Source of the DNA: a virus
IMG/VR virus record: IMGVR_UViG_3300047328_000023
Location: 1 to 33,114 of that record
Length of the DNA stretch: 33,114 nucleotides
Direction: 5' to 3' (one strand)
Shown here: in pieces, positions 6,338-12,977 of the stretch
Layout of the letters: every line of letters begins with the position of its first letter
Numbering within the stretch: position 1 is the stretch's first letter
Notes under the pieces: generated by a model
What the model saw: the letters and a program-made list of their open reading frames with translations, nothing else
What the model was told of the DNA's origin: nothing
Database searches by the model: none
Position numbers and translations under genes: made by a program

Positions 6338-6507
6338 CCAGAATCCCGCCCACGACCAAAACGCGGCCTACGACCAAAATCCCGCGATCTGCCGCGCTGC
6401 ATCTCAGCACGCGGGCGATCGTCGCCTTCTGCTGGGCAGCTTTTTCACGCTCGGGAATGAAACGGCTGGGACGAAACGGCTCACGCCGGAGCGTGCGCAA
6501 TGGCTGA
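6334..6507 (+). CDS. Possible 57-residue coupled ORF
   Basis: An ATG at 6334 overlaps the previous stop (ATGA), and the frame ends at TGA 6505-6507, overlapping the start of the next gene by eight bases. It would fill the only gap in this operon. The protein begins MTRIPPTTKTRPTTKIPRSA, encoded by tandem 18-bp repeats, then a short hydrophobic stretch (AIVAFCWAAF) and a basic tail. Another frame through the same bases reads NDQNPAHDQNAAYDQNPA, which looks equally protein-like, so the real frame is uncertain. It has no recognisable domain. Confidence 0.35.
   Translation: MTRIPPTTKTRPTTKIPRSAALHLSTRAIVAFCWAAFSRSGMKRLGRNGSRRSVRNG
6335..6388 (+). repeat. Three tandem 18-bp repeats
   Basis: Three imperfect 18-bp units follow one another: TGACCAGAATCCCGCCCA, CGACCAAAACGCGGCCTA and CGACCAAAATCCCGCGAT. 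The shared core is CGACCAAAA. A period divisible by three keeps any reading frame open. The block could be an amino-acid repeat, a protein-binding array, or simply a slippage product. Confidence 0.6.
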
Positions 6508-7129
6508 CATTCTGTTCCGTCCGCTTCGCGCCTGGCCGCACAAGCCGACGCCCACGTATCAGCAGAAGCCGTGGCCGAACGGCCGCAAGATCACGATCAC
6601 GTCGGCTCTCGACGCGGTCGACGATGAGCTGCGCCGGATGGGGTGCGCTCGCCGCGCCTACATCGAAGCCGACATCGACGAGAAGCACATCCGCCTCGAT
6701 GGCGAGCTGCGGTCCAGTGCGACCACGCGGTCGCCGGGCTGCATCATCTACGCGTCGCACCGCACGCTCGGCGAGCTCCGTTGGGCCTGCGATCGCTTCT
6801 CGAAGCTGCAGTTCAACATTCGCGCGATCGCAGCGACCATCGAAGCGCTGCGTTCGGTCGATCGGTACGGGTGCGTCCGTGATCAGCAGCAGTTCACCGG
6901 CTTCAAGGCGCTGCCTGGTGAAGCAGGAACGACGATGGAGCGCGATGCTGCGTTCGAGATCCTGCGGAAGTACTCACTGCTCTTCCTGCCGGCCGACTCG
7001 ACCGAGGAGACCATCGGCAAGGCGTTCCTGTCGGCGCGGGCTCGCGTGCACCCTGATCGCAACCAAGGCTACCAGGGCGCTTGGGATGAGGTGATAGCGG
7101 CAGGTAAGGTGCTGGGGGTGATGAAGTGA
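6500..7129 (+). CDS. Phage protein with a C-terminal J-domain-like segment
   Basis: The 209-residue protein starts at ATG 6500. The N-terminal ~135 residues form an unrecognised domain (GRKITITSALDAVDDELRRM and later ELRWACDRFSKLQFNIRAIA). The last 60 residues look like a J domain: a helix AAFEILRKYSLLFLP, a second helix TIGKAFLSARARV, the tripeptide His-Pro-Asp at 184-186 (VHPDRNQG), and a third helix WDEVIAAGKVLG. HPD between two helices is the signature by which J-proteins stimulate DnaK-type chaperones. Its place among early and replication genes suggests recruitment of the host chaperone for replication, as lambda does through host DnaJ; this is inference. The next gene starts in its stop codon (GTGA). 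Confidence 0.65.
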   Translation: MADILFRPLRAWPHKPTPTYQQKPWPNGRKITITSALDAVDDELRRMGCARRAYIEADIDEKHIRLDGELRSSATTRSPGCIIYASHRTLGELRWACDRFSKLQFNIRAIAATIEALRSVDRYGCVRDQQQFTGFKALPGEAGTTMERDAAFEILRKYSLLFLPADSTEETIGKAFLSARARVHPDRNQGYQGAWDEVIAAGKVLGVMK

Positions 7130-7260
7130 TCGCAGACAACCTCGCCCGCTATGGCTGGAAGGTGCTGGCCTTCACCTTCGCCGGGCTATTCGTCGCGTGC
7201 ATGGCATTCGCGATCGCATTCGAGCGACCAGCGGCGAGCTGGGGAGGCACGCGTGCATAG
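7126..7260 (+). CDS. Tiny single-span membrane protein
   Basis: A 44-residue ORF starts at GTG 7126, overlapping the previous stop, and ends at TAG 7258-7260. One hydrophobic segment (VLAFTFAGLFVACMAFAIAF, residues 13-32) is preceded by a basic and aromatic start (NLARYGWK) and followed by a short tail. The layout predicts an inner-membrane protein with a short periplasmic or cytoplasmic tail. Function unknown; small early membrane proteins of phages often act on host envelope or exclusion processes, which is only a family-level suggestion. Confidence 0.5.
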   Translation: MIADNLARYGWKVLAFTFAGLFVACMAFAIAFERPAASWGGTRA

Positions 7261-7384
7261 CACCCCTGAACTCGGCCTCGTGGCACTCGCATTCCTCGTG
7301 TTCGGTCTCGCCATCGGCTTCGGCTGGTGCGATCGGATCTGGCGCGAGCACAACGCGCAGAAGGAAGGCACGGATGCCGGCTGA
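7253..7384 (+). CDS. Second tiny membrane protein
   Basis: A 43-residue ORF starts at GTG 7253, five bases after a strong ribosome site GGGGAGG (7241-7247), overlapping the previous gene by eight bases. It has one membrane segment (LGLVALAFLVFGLAIGFGW, about residues 8-26), then a charged helix CDRIWREHNAQKEG. The pair 7126-7260 and 7253-7384 forms two short membrane proteins in a row, in different frames. No family is recognised. Confidence 0.5.
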   Translation: MHSTPELGLVALAFLVFGLAIGFGWCDRIWREHNAQKEGTDAG

Positions 7385-7664
7385 GGAGAAGATCTACCGA
7401 TCAGGGCGTACCCGCTCCCTCCTGCGATACCTGCACAAGAATGGCCCAACCTGCCGCTTCGTCGGTGCTTGCGTCTCTCTGCCTTCCGCCAACGTGATGC
7501 GAAAGCTGGAAGCAGCGGGCTTTATCGAAGTCGTGCAGTCGTATCGGATCGCTGACATGCGCCGTGATCTGCTCACTCTGGAACTGACGATCACCGAGAA
7601 GGGCCGCGCGTGGCATTGCAGCGTTACAGGAGACGCTCCGGCGCCGCTGAAGCTCACAGAATGA
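7374..7664 (+). CDS. Winged-helix protein
   Basis: The 96-residue protein starts at ATG 7374 with AAGGAAGG upstream, overlapping the previous gene. A basic first helix (SGRTRSLLRYLHKNG) leads to a helix with ANVMRKLEAAGFIEVV and a wing region LELTITEKGRAWHC, the usual order of a MarR-like winged helix. Cys residues are scattered and do not form a zinc motif. The start is chosen because the longer in-frame version from 7197 would run across two upstream genes. It probably binds DNA; the target is unknown. Confidence 0.55.
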   Translation: MPAEEKIYRSGRTRSLLRYLHKNGPTCRFVGACVSLPSANVMRKLEAAGFIEVVQSYRIADMRRDLLTLELTITEKGRAWHCSVTGDAPAPLKLTE

Positions 7665-7912
7665 GCCCCGCGATGAACTACAAGGAGGCCACAGGCGTGC
7701 GAGCCCGCACGGACCTGTCGGCCAATGCGCGATCAGGAGAACCCTGCGAGCGCCTGACTGATGAACAGCTCATCAAGTTCGCTGAGTGGATGATGCAGAC
7801 TATCCGGACGGCAGAAGACCAAGACCTCACGCAGCTGAGCATCCCGGTGCGCTTCTCGCGCAAGCTGGTTGATGCCACGCTCGAGGTGGTGAACCGCCGA
7901 GGTGTGCGCTGA
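7661..7912 (+). CDS. Hypothetical early protein
   Basis: The 83-residue protein starts at ATG 7661 in an ATGA overlap; a nearby internal ATG at 7673 is the alternative. The first 30 residues are polar and probably disordered. The rest is helical: LTDEQLIKFAEWMMQTIRTA and SRKLVDATLEVVNRRG. There is no catalytic or membrane signature. The next gene's ATG lies at the last base of this stop codon (TGATG), so it is coupled to the replication initiator gene. Confidence 0.55.
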   Translation: MSPAMNYKEATGVRARTDLSANARSGEPCERLTDEQLIKFAEWMMQTIRTAEDQDLTQLSIPVRFSRKLVDATLEVVNRRGVR

Positions 7913-8916
7913 TGGCGAAGCCGAAGATGCGGCGTATCCGCGGCGAGTATCGACCATTTTTCGAGGCGCTGTTCACGGGCAAGGACTTCAACGTCCTCAG
8001 CCCTGACGCGAAGCTCGGCTACATGTTCGTGAAAGGGTTGAGCGGCGCTGCTGGCATCCGTGTGTGGCCAGCGTTCACCGAGCAGCTCGCGGAACTGACG
8101 GGGATACCGACTCCTCGCATGAAGCGCGCCATTTCGGATCTCACGGCGTCGAACTGGCTGCAGACAGAAGGCAGTATTGTGTGGGTCGTGCGCGGGATCG
8201 ACTTCGAACCGCAGATGGTTGCCGGCAATCCGAAGCATCAGGTGTGGCTGCGTGAGCACCTCGATTCCCTGCCTCGCCTCGCCATCGTCGATCGGTTCCG
8301 TGCGCACAACGCCGCGTGGTTCTGCGCTGGTGTGGAGCCATCGAGCGACGGAGATGGTCCGGGTGTATCGGATAGGGTATCGGATAGGCCATCGGATACC
8401 CTATCCGATACCAATCCCTTACCAGTATCCCTTACCACATCCCAATCCCTGTCCCTGACCACGACCAGTGCACCGGTGCGAGCCGCAGAAGGCTCGCACC
8501 GCATCCGCCTCGCCGCCGCGGCCAACCAAGGCATTACGAAACTGTTCGGCGGTGAGCAGCCAACGCCGGTGCGTTGGGATCATGCCGGGAGCCATCAGTG
8601 CGCCGATGAGCTCGAGGCCGCCGGCGTCGATATCGCGTTCGCCGAGTCGGCTCTGTTCCGCATCGCCAGCACGCAAATGCCAGGGGATGGCCGCGCACCG
8701 ACGTCGCTCCGGTACTACACGGCCGCCCTGCTCCATGCCTGGCGCGCAGAGGAGGCGCACCGCATGGCCGCGACGCTGGCCACGCCTGGCATCTCGTCCG
8801 CGGGATCGAGCAAGGATCCGAGCTACTTCACGGCGATCCGCTTCGCTCGCGAGGGTGATGCTGAGTGGCAGGCATACTGCCGCGAGCACAACATCGACTG
8901 GGAGATCGCTGCGTGA
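7912..8916 (+). CDS. Putative replication initiator (O-like)
   Basis: The 334-residue protein starts at ATG 7912. Residues 1-100 look like a winged-helix DNA-binding domain: GEYRPFFEALFTGKDFNVLS, then KLGYMFVKGLSGAAGIRVWP, and TGIPTPRMKRAISDLTASNW as recognition helix. The middle (about 145-190) is a Ser/Asp/Thr-rich linker encoded by a repeated, less GC-rich DNA tract. The C-terminal half is helical and ends IDWEIAA. A DNA-binding N-terminus, a linker whose DNA carries iterons, and a following helicase-loader-like gene is the same plan as lambda O with its internal origin. No ATPase motif is seen. Assignment as initiator is inference from this layout. Confidence 0.6.
   Translation: MAKPKMRRIRGEYRPFFEALFTGKDFNVLSPDAKLGYMFVKGLSGAAGIRVWPAFTEQLAELTGIPTPRMKRAISDLTASNWLQTEGSIVWVVRGIDFEPQMVAGNPKHQVWLREHLDSLPRLAIVDRFRAHNAAWFCAGVEPSSDGDGPGVSDRVSDRPSDTLSDTNPLPVSLTTSQSLSLTTTSAPVRAAEGSHRIRLAAAANQGITKLFGGEQPTPVRWDHAGSHQCADELEAAGVDIAFAESALFRIASTQMPGDGRAPTSLRYYTAALLHAWRAEEAHRMAATLATPGISSAGSSKDPSYFTAIRFAREGDAEWQAYCREHNIDWEIAA
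8365..8437 (+). repeat. Iteron array, candidate phage replication origin
   Basis: Four copies of an 11-bp unit start at 8365, 8377, 8389 and 8401, a strict 12-bp period: GTATCGGATAG twice, CCATCGGATAC, and CTATCCGATAC, which is the inverse form. Since TATCGGATA is nearly palindromic, each unit could bind a dimer. Two direct repeats ATCCCTTACCA follow at 8414 and 8427, then a C/T-rich tract to 8460. The array lies in the linker-coding part of the putative initiator gene, where lambda-type origins sit. Confidence 0.55.
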
Positions 8917-9500
8917 GTGACATCAAGCCCATCAAGCCGTCGCCTGCCCTGATCTCGGCCACGCGTCGTGCACTCAACATCCTCGCGCCGCACTGGTCGA
9001 CGAAGTTCAAGTTCCTGAGCGGAAGCAGCGAGGCAGACAACGCGATGCTCGAAGCGTATGCCAGCGCGTGTTCTTACGCGCACATCGACTTCCTCGAGCA
9101 GGCGGCCCGCACATGGGTGGTGAACAGCAGGTTCGCGCCAACTCCCGCGGAGTTCGGAGAGTACGCTCGCGAGGCCACACCGTTCCCGCAGCTCACGGTC
9201 ACTTCGGCACACGAGCCGCCACCGGTGAGCACGGCCAAGCATGGCCGGCAGATCGACCACCTGAACGCACTCGCGAAGGACCTACTGCGATCGCATGGCC
9301 ACACCCGGTTCGTAGTGCCGATCAGTCAGTGCTGGGCACTGCTCCTCGAGGTGCAGGATCGCCCCGAGCGCACGGGTGTCGTGGTGTCCGGCGATGTGCC
9401 GGACGACGTCTGGCTTGAGACCGTGCGTGCGTGGATCAAGGGCGCGAGACCGAAGGGCAACCCCATGAACAACCTGGGGCTCAACCAGAGGCTCGCATGA
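8913..9500 (+). CDS. Putative helicase loader or replication accessory protein
   Basis: The 195-residue protein starts at GTG 8913, overlapping the initiator's stop (GTGA). Helical blocks dominate: LEAYASACSYAHIDFLEQAA, RTWVVNSRFAPTPAEFGEYA and IDHLNALAKDLLRSHG. The phrase rFAPTPAEF after a helix recalls phage helicase-loader proteins of the G39P type and other P-like partners; I hold this loosely. The C-terminal part has VWLETVRAWIKGA and a polar tail. It has no Walker motifs, so it is not a DnaC-type ATPase. Position directly after the initiator supports a role in loading host helicase. Confidence 0.45.
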   Translation: MSDIKPIKPSPALISATRRALNILAPHWSTKFKFLSGSSEADNAMLEAYASACSYAHIDFLEQAARTWVVNSRFAPTPAEFGEYAREATPFPQLTVTSAHEPPPVSTAKHGRQIDHLNALAKDLLRSHGHTRFVVPISQCWALLLEVQDRPERTGVVVSGDVPDDVWLETVRAWIKGARPKGNPMNNLGLNQRLA

Positions 9501-9619
9501 GCGCACTCCAATGCGACACGGCGTTGCGGGGCGCCGTGCAGGTCTACCCAATTCGGGGTAGCCTGCCGGCTGGCGGTACGTGGGGCGTACGTCAGCCGGT
9601 TCGCGGGGAGTGTCGATGA
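9497..9619 (+). CDS. Possible 40-residue coupled ORF over three hairpins
   Basis: ATG 9497 overlaps the previous stop (ATGA), and the frame ends at TGA 9617-9619, which overlaps the next start (ATGA at 9616). It would encode 40 residues starting MSALQCDTALRGAVQVYPIR. Perfect coupling at both ends favours a real gene. Against it, the same DNA is an array of three strong hairpins that may be the true function. No domain is recognised. Confidence 0.4.
   Translation: MSALQCDTALRGAVQVYPIRGSLPAGGTWGVRQPVRGECR
9517..9599 (+). promoter_or_regulatory. Three consecutive hairpins before the packaging module
   Basis: Hairpin 1 pairs CACGGCG (9517-9523) with CGCCGTG (9532-9538). Hairpin 2 pairs CTACCC (9544-9549) with GGGTAG (9556-9561). 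Hairpin 3 pairs CCGGCTG (9566-9572) with CAGCCGG (9593-9599), with an inner GTACG/CGTAC stem. No T-tract follows, so it is not an ordinary terminator. The ribosome site GGGGAG of the next gene begins six bases after hairpin 3 ends. Confidence 0.55.
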
Positions 9620-9996
9620 GCACCCGACCACAGCGCACCGAGGCACAGATCGAGGCCGCCTGTGATCGCATCATCGCCCAGGCGAAAGGGAGCATCGTGA
9701 TGATCGGCCGCGGCAAGGTCGATCACTCGCCTGGTCTCCCGAGTCGTCGATACCACGTGCATGGCCGTCCGATGTGGTGGGCGCCTCGCTCGCCACGTGG
9801 CCATCTGTCTCGCGCAACCTCAGAGCTGCTCACGTCCGAGTACTCGATGGGCCAACTGGTGGGCGCTGGTGACGATGACGCGTTGCGCCACGTGGTGAAT
9901 CTTCTTGCTGGAGATCACTTCGAGGCAGCCGTCCATCGTGCGTGGCAGTACTTCCGCACGGTGGCTGATCGTGGGATGGTCGGGCGCGCATCGTAG
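9616..9996 (+). CDS. Hypothetical protein upstream of HNH nuclease
   Basis: The 126-residue protein starts at ATG 9616, five bases after GGGGAG (9605-9610); a longer in-frame start at 9580 lies in the hairpin array and lacks a ribosome site. It has a helical start (RTEAQIEAACDRIIAQAKGS), a basic, aromatic middle (SRRYHVHGRPMWWAPRSPRG) and a helical end (HFEAAVHRAWQYFRTVADRG). The His/Arg/Trp-rich centre could bind nucleic acid, but no known fold is recognised. It sits at the boundary between early and packaging genes. Confidence 0.5.
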   Translation: MSTRPQRTEAQIEAACDRIIAQAKGSIVMIGRGKVDHSPGLPSRRYHVHGRPMWWAPRSPRGHLSRATSELLTSEYSMGQLVGAGDDDALRHVVNLLAGDHFEAAVHRAWQYFRTVADRGMVGRAS

Positions 9997-10043
9997 CTGT
10001 GAAACCCACTTGTGCAACTCTGCCGTGGCCCTACCCTGCGGCC

Positions 10044-10547
10044 ATGCCTTCCTCTCCGCTCAAGCTCTGTGCCTACGCTGGCTGCGCACGCCGTACCGAT
10101 CACCGCGATCGGTACTGTGTGCAGCACACGCGTGTGGCCGCCAAGGAGCGAGAGGCACGCCGCGCACCACGTGTCATCGATGGTGAGCTGCAGTCCGGCG
10201 GCGGTCGTTCGCCTGACTGGCGAGCGTTGCGTGCCGAGGTGCTCGCGCGCGATCCGATCTGCAAGGACTGCGGTGTGAAGCCCTCGAAGCACGCCGACCA
10301 CGTCCTACCCAAGCGTGAAGGCGGACGTGACGTCGCGTCGAACCTTCGCGGTCTGTGCCACTCATGCCACAGTCGGAAGACGGCCGCGGTCGACGGCGGC
10401 TTCGGCAACCCGAAGCGGGCGACGGGGAGGGGGGTCGCGAATCCTTCAGCCGACGTGCTTTCATCCGCGCGCCCCCCTTTCTTCACGCGCCCGCAGGTTT
10501 CGCCGACACGTTTGGACGGCGCCGACGCGCGCCCAGGCGGGCGCTGA
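10044..10547 (+). CDS. HNH endonuclease of the packaging module
   Basis: From ATG 10044 the protein has 167 residues; a GTG start at 9999 would add 15. The HNH core lies at residues 68-113: a zinc Cys pair C73-x2-C76, the ADH motif (H86), N100 in VASNLRGLC, and the second Cys pair C105-x2-C108 with a closing His (CHSCHSRKT). A separate knuckle near the N-terminus has C9, C14, C25 and H28. The last 50 residues are basic and Pro-rich. HNH proteins next to terminase genes in cos-type phages help the large terminase cut DNA at the packaging site; position here fits that role. The small terminase ATG overlaps its stop codon (TGATG). Confidence 0.85.
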   Translation: MPSSPLKLCAYAGCARRTDHRDRYCVQHTRVAAKEREARRAPRVIDGELQSGGGRSPDWRALRAEVLARDPICKDCGVKPSKHADHVLPKREGGRDVASNLRGLCHSCHSRKTAAVDGGFGNPKRATGRGVANPSADVLSSARPPFFTRPQVSPTRLDGADARPGGR

Positions 10548-11032
10548 TGGGTCACCGTGGGCCGCCACCGACGCCCACCGCGCTTAAGCTGGTGAAAGGC
10601 AACCCGGGCAAGCGTGAACTGAACAAGCGCGAGCCGAGAGCGACCGGCTCACTCGGAGCGCCGCCGGATCATCTCGGCGCCGTCGGCAAGGCCGCGTGGC
10701 GCAACCTGGTCAACGTCATCGCCGGCATGAACCTCGAGAGCGGCAGCGACCGCCGTGCCCTCGAGCTCCTCGTGTCGACCTACGAAGAGTGGCGCGAAGC
10801 GCGCGCGCTCGTGGTCGAGCATGGCCTGACGTACGAGCGCCTCACGGCCCAGGGCGAGAAGATCATCGTCGCGCGGCCGGAGGTTGCCATCGCGGCGGAT
10901 GCGATGCGCCGCCTGCACCGCCAGCTGCTGGAGTTCGGCCTCACGCCGAGCGCGCGGTCTCGCGTCGAGGCTGGGGAGAAGGAGACGGTGGATCCCATGG
11001 AGGAGTTCCTCAAGCGCGGTCAGCAGGCATGA
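10547..11032 (+). CDS. terS: Terminase small subunit, P27-type
   Basis: The 161-residue protein starts at ATG 10547 in a TGATG overlap with the HNH gene. The start (MGHRGPPPTPTALKLVKGNP) is the typical N-terminus of the P27 family, whose members carry a PTxLKLLxGNPGKR box. A helical body follows: AAWRNLVNVIAGMN, ALELLVSTYEEWREARALVV and AADAMRRLHRQLLEFGLTPS. The conserved ending LTPSARSRV is also present. Small terminases form rings that recognise the packaging site and hand DNA to the large subunit, whose gene overlaps by four bases (ATGA). Confidence 0.9.
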   Translation: MGHRGPPPTPTALKLVKGNPGKRELNKREPRATGSLGAPPDHLGAVGKAAWRNLVNVIAGMNLESGSDRRALELLVSTYEEWREARALVVEHGLTYERLTAQGEKIIVARPEVAIAADAMRRLHRQLLEFGLTPSARSRVEAGEKETVDPMEEFLKRGQQA

Positions 11033-12765
11033 CGGCCACCGCGACGAAGCGCACGCGCGCGAAGCCGCCGGCACCACCGACGCCACCCGCGCCGTGGGAA
11101 GACTTCTGCGATGCCGTGCTCAGTGGCGTGCGCCCGGTCGGCTCGCTCGTGCTGCTCGCGGTTCAGCGGCACCGGCGTGACCTGACCGAAGGCGCCGCGC
11201 GAGGATTGCGATTCGACGCGAATTCGGCGCAGCACGCCATCGACTTCTTCGGCTTCCTCCGCCACTCGAAGGGCGAGTGGGCCGGCACCCCGTTCGTGCT
11301 CGCCGACTGGCAGACATTCGTCATCGCCATGATCTTCGGATGGCGGCGCGCCGATGGGACGCGCCGCTTTCGCGATGCGTATGTCGAGATCCCGCGCAAG
11401 AACGGAAAGTCGACACTGGCCGCGGGCGTGGGCCTCTACCTGTTCTTCGCCGATGGCGAGCAGGGTGCCGAAGTGTTCACGGCCGCGACGAAGCGCGACC
11501 AGGCGCGCATCGTGCACGAGGAAGCGGTCCGCATGGTCAAGGCGTCGCCGCTGCTGCGCAGCCGCATCGGAAGCGTGCGGGACAACCTGCACGTGAAGGC
11601 TACGAACTCGAAATTCGAGCCGCTCGGTGCTGACGATGACACGATGGACGGTCTCAACGTCCACGCCGCGATCGTCGACGAGTACCACGCCCACAAGAAT
11701 TCTGGCGTCTTCGACAAGCTGAACACGGCCACCGGTGCGCGTCAGCAGCCGCTGATGTTCACGATCACGACGGCCGGCGCCAACAAGGCGAAGAGTCCGT
11801 GCGGCCAGAAGAACGAGTATTGCCAGCGGGTGCTGCTCGGGACCGTCGAGGACGATGATACCTTCGCGTTCATCGCCACGATCGATGAGAAGGACGACTG
11901 GCGCGACGAGCGCGTGTGGGCGAAGGCTAACCTTAACCTCGGCACGAGCGCGAAGCTGGACGATCTCCGGCGCAAGGCGCGCGTGGCGATGGAGATGCCG
12001 GGCGCACAGAACAGCTTTCGCCGCCTCCACCTTAACCAGTGGACCGAGCAGTCGGAGCGCTGGATCGATCTCGAGGTATGGGACTCGTGCGCCGGTGAGA
12101 TTGAGGCGCGAGAGCTGCCGGAGTTTCTCATGGGGCGCGTGTGCTACGGCGCGCTTGACCTCGCGTCGACCAGAGACATCTGCGCGCTCACGCTCTGGTT
12201 CCCGCCAACGGACGATGAGACGGCCGGATACCTCGTGCCATGGCTATTCGTGCCGAACGAGAACATCCTCGAGCGCGACCGGAAGGACCGCACCACGTAC
12301 TCGGCGTGGCGCGACAACGAGTGGCTCGTCGCGACGCCAGGCAACATCACGGACTACGAGTTCATTCGGTCGACGGTGCACGAGGTGGCCGAGCGGTACC
12401 AGCTCGAGCAAGTCGCCTACGACCGCTGGAACGCCACACAGCTAGTCACGCAGCTGACCGACGACGGGATCGATATGGTGCCGTTCGGTCAGGGCTTCGC
12501 ATCGATGGCCGCGCCGACAAAGAGCTTCGAGGCGAAGGTGGTCGGGCGCACGCTGGCGCATGGCGGTCATCCCGTCCTCCGCTGGATGGCGCAGAACGTC
12601 TCGATCCGCCTCGACCCCGCCGGCAACATGAAGCCCGACAAGTCGACGTCCGGCGAGAAGATCGACGGCATCGTCGCGGCCATCATGGCCATCGGCATCG
12701 CGGAGCTGCAGGCCTCGGATTCGACCTCCTCTGTGTACGACCACGAAGATCTCAAGGTGCTATGA
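11029..12765 (+). CDS. terL: Terminase large subunit (packaging ATPase/nuclease)
   Basis: The 578-residue protein starts at ATG 11029 (ATGA overlap); the longer open frame upstream is in the shadow of the small subunit. The ATPase half shows a Walker A-like motif RKNGKST (123-129) and Walker B IVDEYHAH (215-222). The nuclease half has acidic residues in CYGALDLASTRDICALTLW (D377, D383) and a late acidic region near DGIVAAIMAIG, as in RNase H-like terminase nucleases. It belongs to the HK97-like Terminase_1 group. It cuts concatemers and pumps DNA through the portal. Confidence 0.95.
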   Translation: MTATATKRTRAKPPAPPTPPAPWEDFCDAVLSGVRPVGSLVLLAVQRHRRDLTEGAARGLRFDANSAQHAIDFFGFLRHSKGEWAGTPFVLADWQTFVIAMIFGWRRADGTRRFRDAYVEIPRKNGKSTLAAGVGLYLFFADGEQGAEVFTAATKRDQARIVHEEAVRMVKASPLLRSRIGSVRDNLHVKATNSKFEPLGADDDTMDGLNVHAAIVDEYHAHKNSGVFDKLNTATGARQQPLMFTITTAGANKAKSPCGQKNEYCQRVLLGTVEDDDTFAFIATIDEKDDWRDERVWAKANLNLGTSAKLDDLRRKARVAMEMPGAQNSFRRLHLNQWTEQSERWIDLEVWDSCAGEIEARELPEFLMGRVCYGALDLASTRDICALTLWFPPTDDETAGYLVPWLFVPNENILERDRKDRTTYSAWRDNEWLVATPGNITDYEFIRSTVHEVAERYQLEQVAYDRWNATQLVTQLTDDGIDMVPFGQGFASMAAPTKSFEAKVVGRTLAHGGHPVLRWMAQNVSIRLDPAGNMKPDKSTSGEKIDGIVAAIMAIGIAELQASDSTSSVYDHEDLKVL

Positions 12766-12977
12766 CGCGACGCCTCGCCTGGTATGACATCGGGTTCGTG
12801 AGCGGATTGCTCCTCATCGCTGGCGGCCTCGCCTTGTGGTCGGCGCCGTTGGCGCTGGTGGTCGCCGGCGTCGAACTCGTGGCGATCAGCGTCCTGGCTG
12901 CCTTGCGTGCCCGTCCGTCCGCATCCTCACCATCTGCCCCGCCGACTCATGGGACTACTGACCGCGCTGCTTCCTGA
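12762..12977 (+). CDS. Small two-span membrane protein
   Basis: The 71-residue protein starts at ATG 12762 in the terminase stop (ATGA) and overlaps the portal gene by 29 bases. Two hydrophobic stretches cover residues 10-27 and 29-48 (GFVSGLLLIAGGLALW and ALVVAGVELVAISVLAAL), followed by a Ser/Pro-rich tail. Small membrane proteins between terminase and portal occur in many siphophages, without known function. A reading in which it is only a coding remnant is possible but the coupling favours expression. Confidence 0.6.
   Translation: MTRRLAWYDIGFVSGLLLIAGGLALWSAPLALVVAGVELVAISVLAALRARPSASSPSAPPTHGTTDRAAS

Noticed and set aside
10010-10043. Promoter TTGTGC-16-TACCCT and leaderless start for the HNH gene
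   Set aside because: Both hexamers are weak, the operon is contiguous, and nothing else supports a start there.
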